A stretch of 64,000 bases of DNA from Sphingomonas sp. IC081. Lineage in GTDB: Bacteria > Pseudomonadota > Alphaproteobacteria > Sphingomonadales > Sphingomonadaceae. The notes under the pieces were generated by a model, which was given only the letters and a program-made list of their open reading frames with translations, made no database searches and had not been told where the DNA came from. Position numbers and translations under genes: made by a program. The stretch covers positions 62,001 to 126,000 of the forward strand of contig NZ_CP029762.1 in assembly GCF_006874585.1 (NCBI RefSeq), given 5' to 3'. Within the stretch, counting starts at the first letter, position 1; each line of letters begins with the position of its first letter. Shown piece after piece: positions 1-8,301 of this stretch.

Positions 1-2
1 GC

Positions 3-407
3 GGCGGTTACGGCGATGGCAAGCTGCGGGATGCCTACTCGCCGTTCGGCAACAACGTCTACTTCAGCTACCAGCTCTATCTGACACCCACGAACTTGCG
101 CTCGCTGGCGCCCACGTTCAGCTTCGCGCCGCTGCAGTCGGTGAAAGTCAGCGCGGAGTACCGCTTCGCCTGGCGCGACAGCGTGACCGACGCGGTCTAC
201 CGCGCCAACGGCCAGGCCTTTGCCGGTACCCAGAACGGGCGCGCCCGCAAGATCGCCGAACTGGCGCGCCTGCAGGCGGTCTGGACGATCTCGCCGCGCG
301 TGACCTTTACCGGCCGCTACGAGCACCTCCAGGCCGGTCCCGCACTGACTTCGGCAGGCTACCGCAGTTCCGATTTCCTCGCGGGCTGGCTCAGCTTGCG
401 CTTCTAG
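3..407 (+). CDS. Alginate-export-like outer-membrane protein, C-terminal part
   Basis: The window opens inside this gene; only the last 134 codons are present and the true start lies upstream. The visible part shows alternating hydrophobic/polar residues typical of outer-membrane beta strands (for example SAEYRFAWRDS, TGRYEHLQAG and SSDFLAGWLSLRF) and ends in phenylalanine, the usual C-terminal beta-signal recognised by the BAM machinery. The pattern AEYRFAWR followed by TGRYEHLQAG resembles the C-terminal part of the alginate-export porin family (Alginate_exp). The family call is moderate; a role in exporting or importing a polysaccharide or small substrate cannot be decided from this fragment. 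The stop codon TAG at 405-407 is followed at once by an in-frame repeat described separately. Confidence 0.6.
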   Translation, partial: GGYGDGKLRDAYSPFGNNVYFSYQLYLTPTNLRSLAPTFSFAPLQSVKVSAEYRFAWRDSVTDAVYRANGQAFAGTQNGRARKIAELARLQAVWTISPRVTFTGRYEHLQAGPALTSAGYRSSDFLAGWLSLRF

Positions 408-480
408 GGCTTGCGTTTCTGGGGCTTGCGTTTCTGGGGCTTGCGTTTCTGGGGCTTGCGTTTCTGGGGCTTGCGTTTCT
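391..480 (+). repeat. 15-bp tandem repeat, five copies plus a degenerate copy in the gene end
   Basis: Unit GGGGCTTGCGTTTCT is repeated exactly at 421-435, 436-450, 451-465 and 466-480, with a first copy at 406-420 that differs in one base. The last codons of the upstream gene (391-405) are a degenerate version. The array therefore looks like amplification of the gene's own 3' end. In the frame of that gene it reads GLRFW four times and then GLRF with a TGA at 480-482. Confidence 0.9.
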
Positions 481-621
481 GATGCCTTCGAGGATCCGGG
501 GCAGGCGGGGCCGGACGTGCGCGCCACCCTTGCCATGGCGCCCAAGCGCAGCGCGTTCAAACGGGCGACGATTGCCGCCTGAACGGCCGCCGGCGCTTCG
601 CCATGGGTGGGAGCGGGGCGG

Positions 622-1182
622 TCAGGTGCGTGTCCGCGCGCGCTGCCAGGCCCGGTAGCCGATCACCGCGAGCCCGATCATCGCCGCATAGAGGCCCGCC
701 GTCAGCCACAGGCCCTTGAACACGAACATGCCGACGTAGAGCACGTCCACCGCGATCCACAGCAGCCAGCTGGCGGCATGGCGGCGGGCGGTCCAGTACT
801 GGGCGACAAGGCTGAAGCTGCTCAGCATCGCGTCCATCCACGGCAAGGCCGCGTCGGTGAAGCGGCTGGTGATCCAGCCGATGGCGAGGCCGCCGAGGGC
901 GCCGAGGGCCAGCCCCGCCGCCGCCCGCGACAGCGCGAGCGGCCTGACCACCACTTCGCCGCTATCCTGCTTGCCCCGTGCCCAGACGAACCAGCCGTAG
1001 AGGATGGCGAGGCCGAACAGCGCCTGCAGCACCATGTCGGCATAGAGCCGCACGTCGAGGAACAGCTTGAAGTAGAGCGCGCAGGCCAGGAGGCTCACCG
1101 GCCAGCACAGCAGCCAGCGCCGCGCGGTCATCCAGATGCCGAGGAAGCTGACGATGACGGCGATGATCTCGAGAGCCGACAT
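622..1182 (-). CDS. pnuT: PnuC-family permease, probable thiamine transporter (PnuT-like)
   Basis: 186 residues with about seven hydrophobic segments. The internal motifs ARRWLLCWPVSLLACALYF, YGWFVWARG and the C-terminal W-rich block SWLLWIAVDVLYVGMFVFKG are typical of the PnuC family, facilitators for nicotinamide riboside, riboflavin (PnuX) or thiamine (PnuT). Substrate is inferred from context: it is the third gene of an operon that starts with a TPP riboswitch. The start codon ATG (1180-1182) overlaps the stop of the upstream kinase as TGATG, implying translational coupling. Facilitators of this family need trapping of the substrate by phosphorylation, which fits the adjacent kinase. A nicotinamide riboside role is the main alternative. 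Confidence 0.8.
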   Translation of the reverse strand: MSALEIIAVIVSFLGIWMTARRWLLCWPVSLLACALYFKLFLDVRLYADMVLQALFGLAILYGWFVWARGKQDSGEVVVRPLALSRAAAGLALGALGGLAIGWITSRFTDAALPWMDAMLSSFSLVAQYWTARRHAASWLLWIAVDVLYVGMFVFKGLWLTAGLYAAMIGLAVIGYRAWQRARTRT

Positions 1183-2339
1183 CAGGCGAGGTGCCCCTGC
1201 TCAAGTGCGCCGAGGAAGGCCTGTCCGGCGGCAGAGAGGAACCAGTCGGCATGATCGATCAGGTAGCCTTGCCAGGCAAGATCGGCCTGCGCGTGATCGC
1301 CGAGGATGCCCGCAAAATAGTCCACTTCGGAAAGCGCGAATTCGATGTGCACCAGCGGCAGCAGGCGCAGGAGAGTGACGAGCTGGCCCTGGCTGAGCGG
1401 CAGCACCGCACGATAACCCGACAGCAGCGCCAGCGCGGCGCGCACATCGGCGGGACTGTCGCGGCCTTCGGCAATGTCGAGCCAGGGGATGGCGGTACGC
1501 TCGATCGCGGTGGCAAGGTCGTGCAGCGCACAGGTCTGCGTGGCCAGTCCGAAATCGAACACCGTGCTCACCATGCCCTGCTGTGACCACAGCAGGTTGG
1601 AGGGATGCCAGTCGTTGTGTGTCCACAGCAGCGGCTCGTGTTCGAGCCGGTCGGCAAGGCCGCTGCCCAGCGCCGCGAACAGCCGCGCCAGTTCGGCCTG
1701 CCACGGCCTGTCGGCCAGATAGGCGCCCAGCGCCGGACGGGCGCGGACATAGGCCTCGGCCGCCAGCAGCGGATCGCGGGCGGGCAGGATGGTGAAGCTG
1801 GCGACCAGCGGGTGCCCGCCGCGCTCGGGGGCCGCGAAGCCGCGTGCCGCCAGGTGCAGCCTTGCCAGCGCGGCGCCGGCCTCGCGGGCATGACCGGCGC
1901 AGAGGAACGGTGTCCACGACTGCCGGTCGCGGTAGAGATCGTCCCCTTCCGAGCGCCGGTGCAGTTCGTAGCTCCATTCGCCCCGCGTCACCGCGCCGGA
2001 GCCGTCCCGCGCGGGCATGACGTCCGGCACGCCGAGGCCCGCACCGCGCAGGTGCGCCATGAAGGCATGTTCTTCCGCGAGGGCTTGCCGCGTGCGCAGC
2101 CGCCGGTGATGGCGCTTCAGGAAAAATTCACCGCGGTCGGTTTGCGCCAGCACCGCAGCCGAGAACGGGCGCGGCGAATGCCAGCGCAGTCCGGCGAAGG
2201 TCCCCGCATCCGGGAAAGCATCGAGGATCGCGGCGGCCTCCCCGGCCGTGATCGCAGGCCAGGTCGGCGCCTCCCAGGCCGTGCCCATCCCGTGCACCCG
2301 ATGAGGGCCATCGGCCGGACGAGGTGCCGCGCTGCTCAT
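1182..2339 (-). CDS. APH-fold small-molecule kinase, candidate thiamine kinase
   Basis: 385 residues of the aminoglycoside phosphotransferase/choline-kinase superfamily. A likely ATP-binding lysine sits in EFFLKRHH near residue 75, the catalytic loop HNDWHPSN is at 241-248 (Asp243 as base, Asn248 as metal ligand) and the metal-binding FDFG is at 261-264. It lies 2 nt after the receptor stop and overlaps the permease start. Because a TPP riboswitch leads the operon and the permease is PnuC-type, the simplest role is phosphorylating imported thiamine so that it stays in the cell. ThiK of enterobacteria belongs to the same superfamily. Bacteroidetes are known to pair PnuT with a thiamine pyrophosphokinase instead, so this pairing would be a different solution. 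Kinase fold is secure; substrate is inference. Confidence 0.7.
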   Translation of the reverse strand: MSSAAPRPADGPHRVHGMGTAWEAPTWPAITAGEAAAILDAFPDAGTFAGLRWHSPRPFSAAVLAQTDRGEFFLKRHHRRLRTRQALAEEHAFMAHLRGAGLGVPDVMPARDGSGAVTRGEWSYELHRRSEGDDLYRDRQSWTPFLCAGHAREAGAALARLHLAARGFAAPERGGHPLVASFTILPARDPLLAAEAYVRARPALGAYLADRPWQAELARLFAALGSGLADRLEHEPLLWTHNDWHPSNLLWSQQGMVSTVFDFGLATQTCALHDLATAIERTAIPWLDIAEGRDSPADVRAALALLSGYRAVLPLSQGQLVTLLRLLPLVHIEFALSEVDYFAGILGDHAQADLAWQGYLIDHADWFLSAAGQAFLGALEQGHLA

Positions 2340-2341
2340 GG

Positions 2342-4651
2342 TCAGAAGGCGCGCGAGAGCGTCGCCACGAAGGCGCGGCCGCTGCCGACGTAGTAGGTCG
2401 GCGCCGAGCCGGAGATCAGCGTGCCGCCGCGCGCCGTCGTATCCAGCGCATTGGCGGTGATCGCCTGCACGCCGGACAGCACGTGCGGGTTGGTCACGTT
2501 GATCGCGTTGAGCCGCAGGTCCATGCGCTGCGCATCGATGAGGCCGGCGAGATGCACGCCGATCGAAAGGTCGAGCGTGGCGTAGCCCTTGATGCTCTCG
2601 TCGTTCATGAAGGTGGCGTACTGGCGGCCGACGTACTTGAGCGCGGTGCTGCCGAACAGGCGGCCGTCGTCATACGTCGTGCCCATGGCGAACTGGAACT
2701 GCGGGCTGGCGACGGCACGCTTGCCCCTGGTCGGCAGATAGTCGCCGCCCACGGCAAGATCGTCGTCCTGGCGGGTGTGCAGGTATTCGCCCGAGAGGTA
2801 GACGCTGACGCCCCTGGCCGGGCGATAGTCGATCTCGCCGTCGAGGCCGTAGGAGGTCTGGCTGCCGCCGTTGATCGTCGAATTGACCAGCGCGCCGCCG
2901 CTGTTCACCACGGTTGCCACCTGCCGGTTGCGGAAGTGGTAGTGGAAGGCGGTCAGCGAGAACGACAGGCTGGGGCCGATGTAGCGATAGCCCAGTTCCT
3001 CGGAGACCGAATATTCGTTCTTGAGGCCGCTCGTGCCCTGGCTGACCAGCTCGCCCGCGTAGTAGCTGTTGTAGAGCGCGAACTCGTTGGGCGTGCGGAA
3101 ATTGGTGGTGACGTTGGCGAAGAGCTGCTGCCGCTCGTCCAGCGTGTAGTGCACGGCGGCGCGGGGCAGCGCGGCGAAACTGTCGCGGCGGACCTTGTCC
3201 TGCGGGCCGGGCAGGTAGTTGCGGCCATTGCGCAGCACGTCGACCCCCTTGAAGCCCAGCTCGACGCCGAGGCGCGGGGTCACGGCGATGCTGTCGGCGA
3301 CAAAGAAGCCCTTGGTGACGGTTTCCGTGCGGGCATTCTCATAGGCCAGCAGGCGGCCGTCGGCGGTGCGGATCGCCTTGCTCTGGTAGCCCCACTGGTC
3401 GAGCGGATGGCCGCTGGCGTCGATCGAGGTGTAGGACTGGGTCACGCGGTCGGTGCCGTAGTCGAACCAGAGCCCGGCGGTGAGCGTGTGGGCGCCGGCG
3501 GTGACGGTCAGCTTGCTGACGTCGCCGACGCGCCGCTGCTTGCCGGTCCAGTTGCCGAGCACCGTCGCCGTCCCGTCCACCGCGCCGGGCAGCGTGATCG
3601 GCTGGGTCAGTTCCTCGGTGCCGAGGTAGTTGCCGGTGGTCGTCAGCTGGGTGCCGTAAGGGGCGTTGCCGTGGCCGAACTGGAGGTAGGCGGTGGTGTC
3701 GAAGGCCAGCCGGTCGCCGAGGTTCAGGTGGATCGGCGCGGAGACGTAGAAGTTGCGGAACGGCGCGCGGTAGAGGCGCCAGTAGGTGGTGCTGCCCTCG
3801 CTGTACTGCTTGTCGTAGTTGTAGCCGCGGCCATAGGCTTTCCAGTCGGCCAGCGAGGGGCTGGCATACGTCGAGGTCTTGGCGTCGTTGTACGAGAAGG
3901 CGATGGCGGCGCGGTTGCCCTCGCCCCATTCGCGCAGGAGCTTGGCGTCGACGTGCTGGCGCTTGTCGAAACCGGCGCCGCGCCAGTTGTCCGCGCGGTT
4001 GTTCGAATAGGAGATGAAGGCCTTGATCCCGCTGGCGCCGAGCGTGCCGGTGTCGAAGCGCACGAAGGCGCGGCGCGCATCGTAGGAGCCGAGCGAGAGG
4101 TTGACGAGGCCGCCCATCTCCGCCTTGGGATCGTCGAGCGTCAGCGACAGCAGGCCGCCTGCGGCCGCCACCACCGGGGCGTCAATCGAGGCGGCGCCTT
4201 GCGCCAGCGCGATCTGCCGCACGTTCTCGGCATCGGCGAACTGCGAGGGATAGGCGTAGAAATAGCCGATGTCGTTCTGCGGCGCGCCTTCCATCAGCAC
4301 GCCGATCTGGTCCTGGCCAAGCCCGCGCATGGTCAGGCTGGAACTGGTCGAAAGCCCGTAGGGATCGCTCGACGAGACATTGGCGCCGGGCAGCAGGTTG
4401 ACCAGCTGGAAGGCGTTGAGCGTCGGCGCCTGCTTGACGATGAAGTCGGACGAGATCGCGCTGATCGCCTTGGGGGCGGTCTGGTCGGGCAGCAGGCCTT
4501 CGGGATCGGGGTGGCCGATGACCCTGATGTCTGCCTTGCCGTCGGCGCCGTCTGCGGAACCGGCTTCGTCGGCCAGCGCCGGAACGGCCGCGAGCAGGGC
4601 AGGGAGCCCGAGGGCCAGGCGGGAAATCGTACGGAAATTGCCGGTCTTCAC
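2342..4651 (-). CDS. TonB-dependent receptor under TPP riboswitch, probable thiamine receptor
   Basis: 769 residues. An N-terminal signal peptide (to about residue 27, cleavage near ALADE) is followed by a plug domain (about 45-165, with NAFQLVNLLPGANV and SLTMRGLGQDQIGVLMEG) and a 22-strand-type barrel ending in SRAF with terminal Phe. The start is GTG at 4649-4651; a GGAG lies about 10 nt upstream inside a hairpin that is part of the riboswitch output. The leader contains an unmistakable TPP aptamer, so the substrate is most likely thiamine or a phosphate ester of it. Omp-type receptors under THI elements are known in other Gram-negative bacteria. It is the first gene of a three-gene operon with a kinase and a PnuC-type permease. 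Confidence 0.85.
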   Translation of the reverse strand: MKTGNFRTISRLALGLPALLAAVPALADEAGSADGADGKADIRVIGHPDPEGLLPDQTAPKAISAISSDFIVKQAPTLNAFQLVNLLPGANVSSSDPYGLSTSSSLTMRGLGQDQIGVLMEGAPQNDIGYFYAYPSQFADAENVRQIALAQGAASIDAPVVAAAGGLLSLTLDDPKAEMGGLVNLSLGSYDARRAFVRFDTGTLGASGIKAFISYSNNRADNWRGAGFDKRQHVDAKLLREWGEGNRAAIAFSYNDAKTSTYASPSLADWKAYGRGYNYDKQYSEGSTTYWRLYRAPFRNFYVSAPIHLNLGDRLAFDTTAYLQFGHGNAPYGTQLTTTGNYLGTEELTQPITLPGAVDGTATVLGNWTGKQRRVGDVSKLTVTAGAHTLTAGLWFDYGTDRVTQSYTSIDASGHPLDQWGYQSKAIRTADGRLLAYENARTETVTKGFFVADSIAVTPRLGVELGFKGVDVLRNGRNYLPGPQDKVRRDSFAALPRAAVHYTLDERQQLFANVTTNFRTPNEFALYNSYYAGELVSQGTSGLKNEYSVSEELGYRYIGPSLSFSLTAFHYHFRNRQVATVVNSGGALVNSTINGGSQTSYGLDGEIDYRPARGVSVYLSGEYLHTRQDDDLAVGGDYLPTRGKRAVASPQFQFAMGTTYDDGRLFGSTALKYVGRQYATFMNDESIKGYATLDLSIGVHLAGLIDAQRMDLRLNAINVTNPHVLSGVQAITANALDTTARGGTLISGSAPTYYVGSGRAFVATLSRAF

Positions 4652-4656
4652 TTCGT

Positions 4657-4677
4657 GTCCACTCCAATCGGAGGGAC
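4657..4677 (-). promoter_or_regulatory. Shine-Dalgarno-sequestering hairpin of the TPP riboswitch
   Basis: Read on the minus strand, GTCC-CTCC, loop GATT, then GGAG-T-GGAC forms a stem of 4+4 bp with one bulge. The 3' arm contains the GGAG that is the only ribosome-binding site for the GTG start at 4651. The 5' arm CCCTCC (4670-4675 on plus) is also perfectly complementary to GGAGGG at the 3' end of the aptamer (4695-4700), giving a mutually exclusive anti-sequestering pairing. Confidence 0.65.
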
Positions 4678-4689
4678 AACGGATCAGCC

Positions 4690-4788
4690 GCCAGCCCTCC
4701 CTACGCCGGTGTCAGCCGGATCAGGTTCAGCGGGTCGTGGTCTGCTGACCACCTCTCAGTCGCGCATGAGCGGCCCCCCGGGGATGGC
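4690..4788 (-). promoter_or_regulatory. TPP riboswitch (THI element) aptamer
   Basis: On the minus strand the conserved blocks appear in order: GGGGGGCC, CTGAGAGG, ACCCGCTGAACCTGATC, then CCGGCTGACACCGGCGTAGGG. These are the pyrimidine-binding and pyrophosphate-binding elements of TPP aptamers. P1 can form between GCCATCCC (plus 4781-4788) and GGGCTGGC (plus 4690-4697) with one mismatch. It sits 39 nt before the receptor start and appears to act on translation, because no poly-T terminator lies between aptamer and gene. Confidence 0.95.
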
Positions 4789-4884
4789 GCGCCTCTAGTC
4801 GTTCGCGGGGGCGGTGGAAACCCTTTATTGCATTTCATGGCAGGCCGCCGCCCAAGTGATCGCGCGAGCGGGGGCAAGGGCGCG

Positions 4885-6717
4885 TCAGGCCCCGGGGGCA
4901 TTGTCGCCGTGGCGGGGGACGTGGTTGGGGGCGGGGCGGTCGGTGGCAACGACCACGCGGTCGCGTCCGGTTTCCTTGGCCCGCAGCAGGGCAGCGTCCG
5001 CCGCCGCGATCAGGGTGTGTGCGGTGCCATGACGGGGATAGACGGCAAGGCCCATCGACACGGTGATCGGACCGATCGGCTGGCCTTCGTGCAGGAGGTC
5101 CAGTTCGGCGATCCGCTCGCGGATGAGGGCGGTGCGCTCAAGCCCCCGTTTCTCGTCGAAATCAGGCATCAGCATCAGGAATTCCTCGCCGCCGTAGCGG
5201 AACACCAGTTCGTCGCTGCGCACCACGCCGGCGAAGGCGCCTGCAACCGCCCGCAAGGCGAGGTCGCCGACATCATGGCCGTAGCGGTCGTTCAGCTGCT
5301 TGAAGTGGTCGATGTCCATCATCAGGCAGGCGAGCGGGGCATCCGTCTCATCGGCGGCGATCACCAGCCTGCGCAGCGTGGCGTCCAGCTCGTGGCGGTT
5401 GCGCAGGCCGGTAAGGGGATCGTGCAGCGCCTTGTCGCGCAAGGCCTCGCGCAAGTTGAGATTGGCGAGCGCGAGGCCCACCGTCTCGGACATCAGTTCG
5501 ATGTAGGTGGTGGTCGACGGCGCCGGCTCGCCTGCTGCCGAGAGGTTTTCGAGCACCAGCAGGCCGATCGTCTCGCCCTGCGCGGTGAGCGGCACGCACA
5601 TCGTCGCCTGCACCGCCTCGAGCGCGACGTGGCGGCAGGGCACGTCGGTGAGGTTGTGGCCCGGGCTGTGGATCTGCCCGCGCCGCAGCGCCCAGCAGTC
5701 GTCCGGGCTGAAGGCGAGGTTGCTGCCGTGGGGCGTCAGCCACTGCGCGGCGCAGGCCATGCGCGCGTGCCGCTCGTCGAGGATGAACAGGCGGCCGGCG
5801 AGGTCGGGCGCGATCTTCGGCGCGAAGAGCTGCACCACCCGGTAGAGGTCATCCACCGATTCGCAGCCCTGCAGGCGCTGGGTCATCCGGGCGAGCAGGT
5901 CGCGCACCGCCCAGTCGGCATCGCGCTCCTTCTGCAGGCGCTGGCGTTCGAGGCCGTTCTCGCGGAAGATGCGCACTGCCTGGGCCATGTCGCCGATCTC
6001 GTCGACTTGCGAGATCGCGGGGGGCTCCACTTCGTAGTCCTGGTCGGCCAGCCGGTTCACCACGTCGCTCAGCGTGACCACCGGTTTCAGGATGCGGCGC
6101 TTGAGGATGAAGCCCAGCACGAAGAGGAACAGCACGGCGGTAAACGCCACCATGACCTCGGAGATCGTGCGCAGGCGCTGCGAGGCGGTGGCGGCTTCTT
6201 CCACGGCATCGTCGGAACGCTCGTCGAGCATGTAGCGGAAGCGGCCGAGCAGGAAGTGGGTGCGTTCCAGTTCGCGTTCGTATTCGGGGCCAAACACGAT
6301 CTTGCGGGCCACGGCATCGTCCCCCTTGCGCATGGCGGCGATGGCGGCCTGCTGTTCGTCTTCCAGCGTACGCGCCTGCCGCAGCGCCTGTTCCAGCGAG
6401 CGCAGTTCCTCCTCGCTCGCGCCATTGTCGCGCAGCTTGGCCATGCGCTGCTCGACCGGGCCGAGTTCGGTGCGCAGGCGATTATAGGCGATGGCGTGGC
6501 TGGGATCGCCGGATACCGCGAAGAGGCGGGCCTGATCGGTCAGCTCCGAAAGGTCGGTCTCGACCTCGGCGGTGAGCTGGTCGAACAGGTCGCGCTGCAC
6601 GATGGCACCATGTTCGGCGCTGTCGGCACTGGAGGCCATGACCATGGCGACGCCCGCGGCGATGGTCAGGCAGACAGTGGCGCCGTAGGCCCAGTTGGTG
6701 ATGGTCGCGATACGCAT
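4885..6717 (-). CDS. Membrane-bound GGDEF diguanylate cyclase with HAMP and GAF-like domains
   Basis: With start 6717 (AGGGG 9 nt upstream) the protein has 610 residues; an upstream ATG at 6774 has no clear ribosome-binding site. A first membrane helix (about 8-30), a periplasmic helical segment, a second membrane helix (about 165-190) and a HAMP segment (KPVVTLSDVVNRL) precede a GAF-like domain (about 260-430) and a C-terminal GGDEF domain. The active-site motif RYGGEEF is intact at about 507-513, so it should make cyclic di-GMP. The allosteric inhibitory site has RSDE where RxxD is expected, so product inhibition may be weak. There is no EAL or HD-GYP domain. The gene is not obviously part of an operon. 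Confidence 0.9.
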   Translation of the reverse strand: MRIATITNWAYGATVCLTIAAGVAMVMASSADSAEHGAIVQRDLFDQLTAEVETDLSELTDQARLFAVSGDPSHAIAYNRLRTELGPVEQRMAKLRDNGASEEELRSLEQALRQARTLEDEQQAAIAAMRKGDDAVARKIVFGPEYERELERTHFLLGRFRYMLDERSDDAVEEAATASQRLRTISEVMVAFTAVLFLFVLGFILKRRILKPVVTLSDVVNRLADQDYEVEPPAISQVDEIGDMAQAVRIFRENGLERQRLQKERDADWAVRDLLARMTQRLQGCESVDDLYRVVQLFAPKIAPDLAGRLFILDERHARMACAAQWLTPHGSNLAFSPDDCWALRRGQIHSPGHNLTDVPCRHVALEAVQATMCVPLTAQGETIGLLVLENLSAAGEPAPSTTTYIELMSETVGLALANLNLREALRDKALHDPLTGLRNRHELDATLRRLVIAADETDAPLACLMMDIDHFKQLNDRYGHDVGDLALRAVAGAFAGVVRSDELVFRYGGEEFLMLMPDFDEKRGLERTALIRERIAELDLLHEGQPIGPITVSMGLAVYPRHGTAHTLIAAADAALLRAKETGRDRVVVATDRPAPNHVPRHGDNAPGA

Positions 6718-6846
6718 GCGATCGGCCCCTTCAGGTTTATCGCTAAAGACGGAAGCGCCCGACTGTTCTTTCATCGGCGCCGAGTTGGCAAGCGTTCAGG
6801 GGCTGGTGCCGCGAAATGCGCTTTTGGCGAATTTCCGAACGGTCTC

Positions 6847-8301
6847 TCAGCCTTCCTGCGGGGAAGGCCTGGCGCCTTGCGCTGCGGTGTCGTCCGAATG
6901 GCCGCTGATCTCCGCGCCTGCCTCGGGCGCAAAGCGCAGGTTCCAGATCGTTGCCGAGAGCGAGATGGCGGTCACCACCCAGAACGCGGCCGAAAAATCG
7001 CCCAGCGTCGGCAAGGCATGACCGCGCGCCAGCATGGCGAGGTGCAAGGCGACCGCGGCCACGCAGATGCCCAGCGAGAGCATCAGCTGCTGGAAGGTCG
7101 CGTAGAACGCGGTGGCATTGCTCATCTGCTGCTTGTCGATGCCGTCGTAGGCGATCGTGTTGTAAGCGGTGAACTGGAACGACATGAAGAAGCCCGCCAC
7201 CACCAGCACCGCAAACATCGCCCAGGTCGGCCAGGCCGGATTGAACAGGCCGCAGATCGCGTAGCCTGCCGTGGCGATCACCCCGTTGACGATCAGCGAG
7301 CGGCGGAAGCCGAAGCGGCGCAGGATGCGCGGGGCAAAGCTCTTCATCGCCAGCGATCCGACCGCCGTGGCGACCGTGATCGTGCCGCTGCGCGCGGCGG
7401 AAAAGCCGAAGCCCACCTGCATCATCAGCGGCAGCAGGAAGGGCTGCGCGCCCTGGGTGATGCGCGTCACCGATCCGGCGATCACCGAAAGGCGGAAGGT
7501 GTCGTCGCGCAGCAGTGCCAGGTCGAGGATCGCGCCTTCGCGGCGGCGGGCATGGGCGACATAGGCGATGCCGGCAAGCAGCCCGACGGCGATCAGCGTG
7601 CCTGCCAGCACGGCCTCGCCGGGACGGCTGACCATCTCGAAGCCGAACAGCAGGCAGCCGAGCGCGATGCCGCTCAGGATGAAGCCGGTGACATCGAAGG
7701 GGTTGGGACGCTCTTCGCGCACGTTGGCGATGAAGCGGCCGGTCAGCCACAGGCCCAGCATGCCCATCGGCAGGTTGATGTAGAAGATCCAGCGCCAGTC
7801 GAGATAGGTGACGATGAAGCCGCCGAGCGGCGGTCCGACGATCGGGCCGATCAGTGCGGGCACCAGCAGCCAGGACATCGCGTTCACCATGTCCTGCTTG
7901 GCCACCGTGCGCAGCAGCACCAGACGGCCGACCGGGATCATCATGGCCCCGCCAATGCCCTGCACGAAGCGCGAGAGCACGATCATCTCCAGCGTCGGCG
8001 ATTGCCCGCAGGCCAGGCTGCCGAGCATGAACAGCACGATCGCGGTGCGGAACACGGTGCGCGATCCGAAGCGGTCCGCCAGCACGCCCGAGGCGGGGAT
8101 GAAGATCGCCAGCGCCAGCAGGTAGGACGTCAGCGCCACGCTCATGTCCTGCGGGCGGACGCTGAAATCGCGGGCCATCGTCGGCAGCGCGGTGGCGAGC
8201 ACCGTGGCGTCGACGAATTCCATGAACAGGGCGGAGGCGATGATGAGAGCGACCAGCCGGTAATTGGCGCCGGGCGCCTGCGCGCTGCGATCGGGCGTCA
8301 T
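6847..8301 (-). CDS. DHA2-family MFS multidrug efflux transporter
   Basis: 484 residues from the ATG at 8301, which has AGGA 6 nt upstream; an upstream in-frame ATG at 8385 would add 28 Arg-rich residues and is less likely. The protein shows the EmrB/QacA pattern of 14 hydrophobic segments, opening with ALFMEFVDATVLATALP and the motif-A-like loop GVLADRFGSRTVF, and motif C-like LVPALIGPIVGPPLGGF. It should act as a proton-coupled drug exporter in the inner membrane. No partner membrane-fusion or outer-membrane gene is adjacent, so it may act alone or with unlinked partners. An imperfect GCGAAAT/ATTTC hairpin at about 6811-6835 lies just after the stop. Confidence 0.88.
   Translation of the reverse strand: MTPDRSAQAPGANYRLVALIIASALFMEFVDATVLATALPTMARDFSVRPQDMSVALTSYLLALAIFIPASGVLADRFGSRTVFRTAIVLFMLGSLACGQSPTLEMIVLSRFVQGIGGAMMIPVGRLVLLRTVAKQDMVNAMSWLLVPALIGPIVGPPLGGFIVTYLDWRWIFYINLPMGMLGLWLTGRFIANVREERPNPFDVTGFILSGIALGCLLFGFEMVSRPGEAVLAGTLIAVGLLAGIAYVAHARRREGAILDLALLRDDTFRLSVIAGSVTRITQGAQPFLLPLMMQVGFGFSAARSGTITVATAVGSLAMKSFAPRILRRFGFRRSLIVNGVIATAGYAICGLFNPAWPTWAMFAVLVVAGFFMSFQFTAYNTIAYDGIDKQQMSNATAFYATFQQLMLSLGICVAAVALHLAMLARGHALPTLGDFSAAFWVVTAISLSATIWNLRFAPEAGAEISGHSDDTAAQGARPSPQEG

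Noticed and set aside
391-480. CRISPR array or regulatory iterons
   Set aside because: Units are 15 bp, directly abutting with no spacers, and derive from the adjacent coding end.
481-582. Tail of a second protein after the repeat (reads DAFEDPGQAGPDV...)
   Set aside because: Only 33 codons with no start, no recognisable family and a frame that passes through the repeat; possibly a remnant but not callable.
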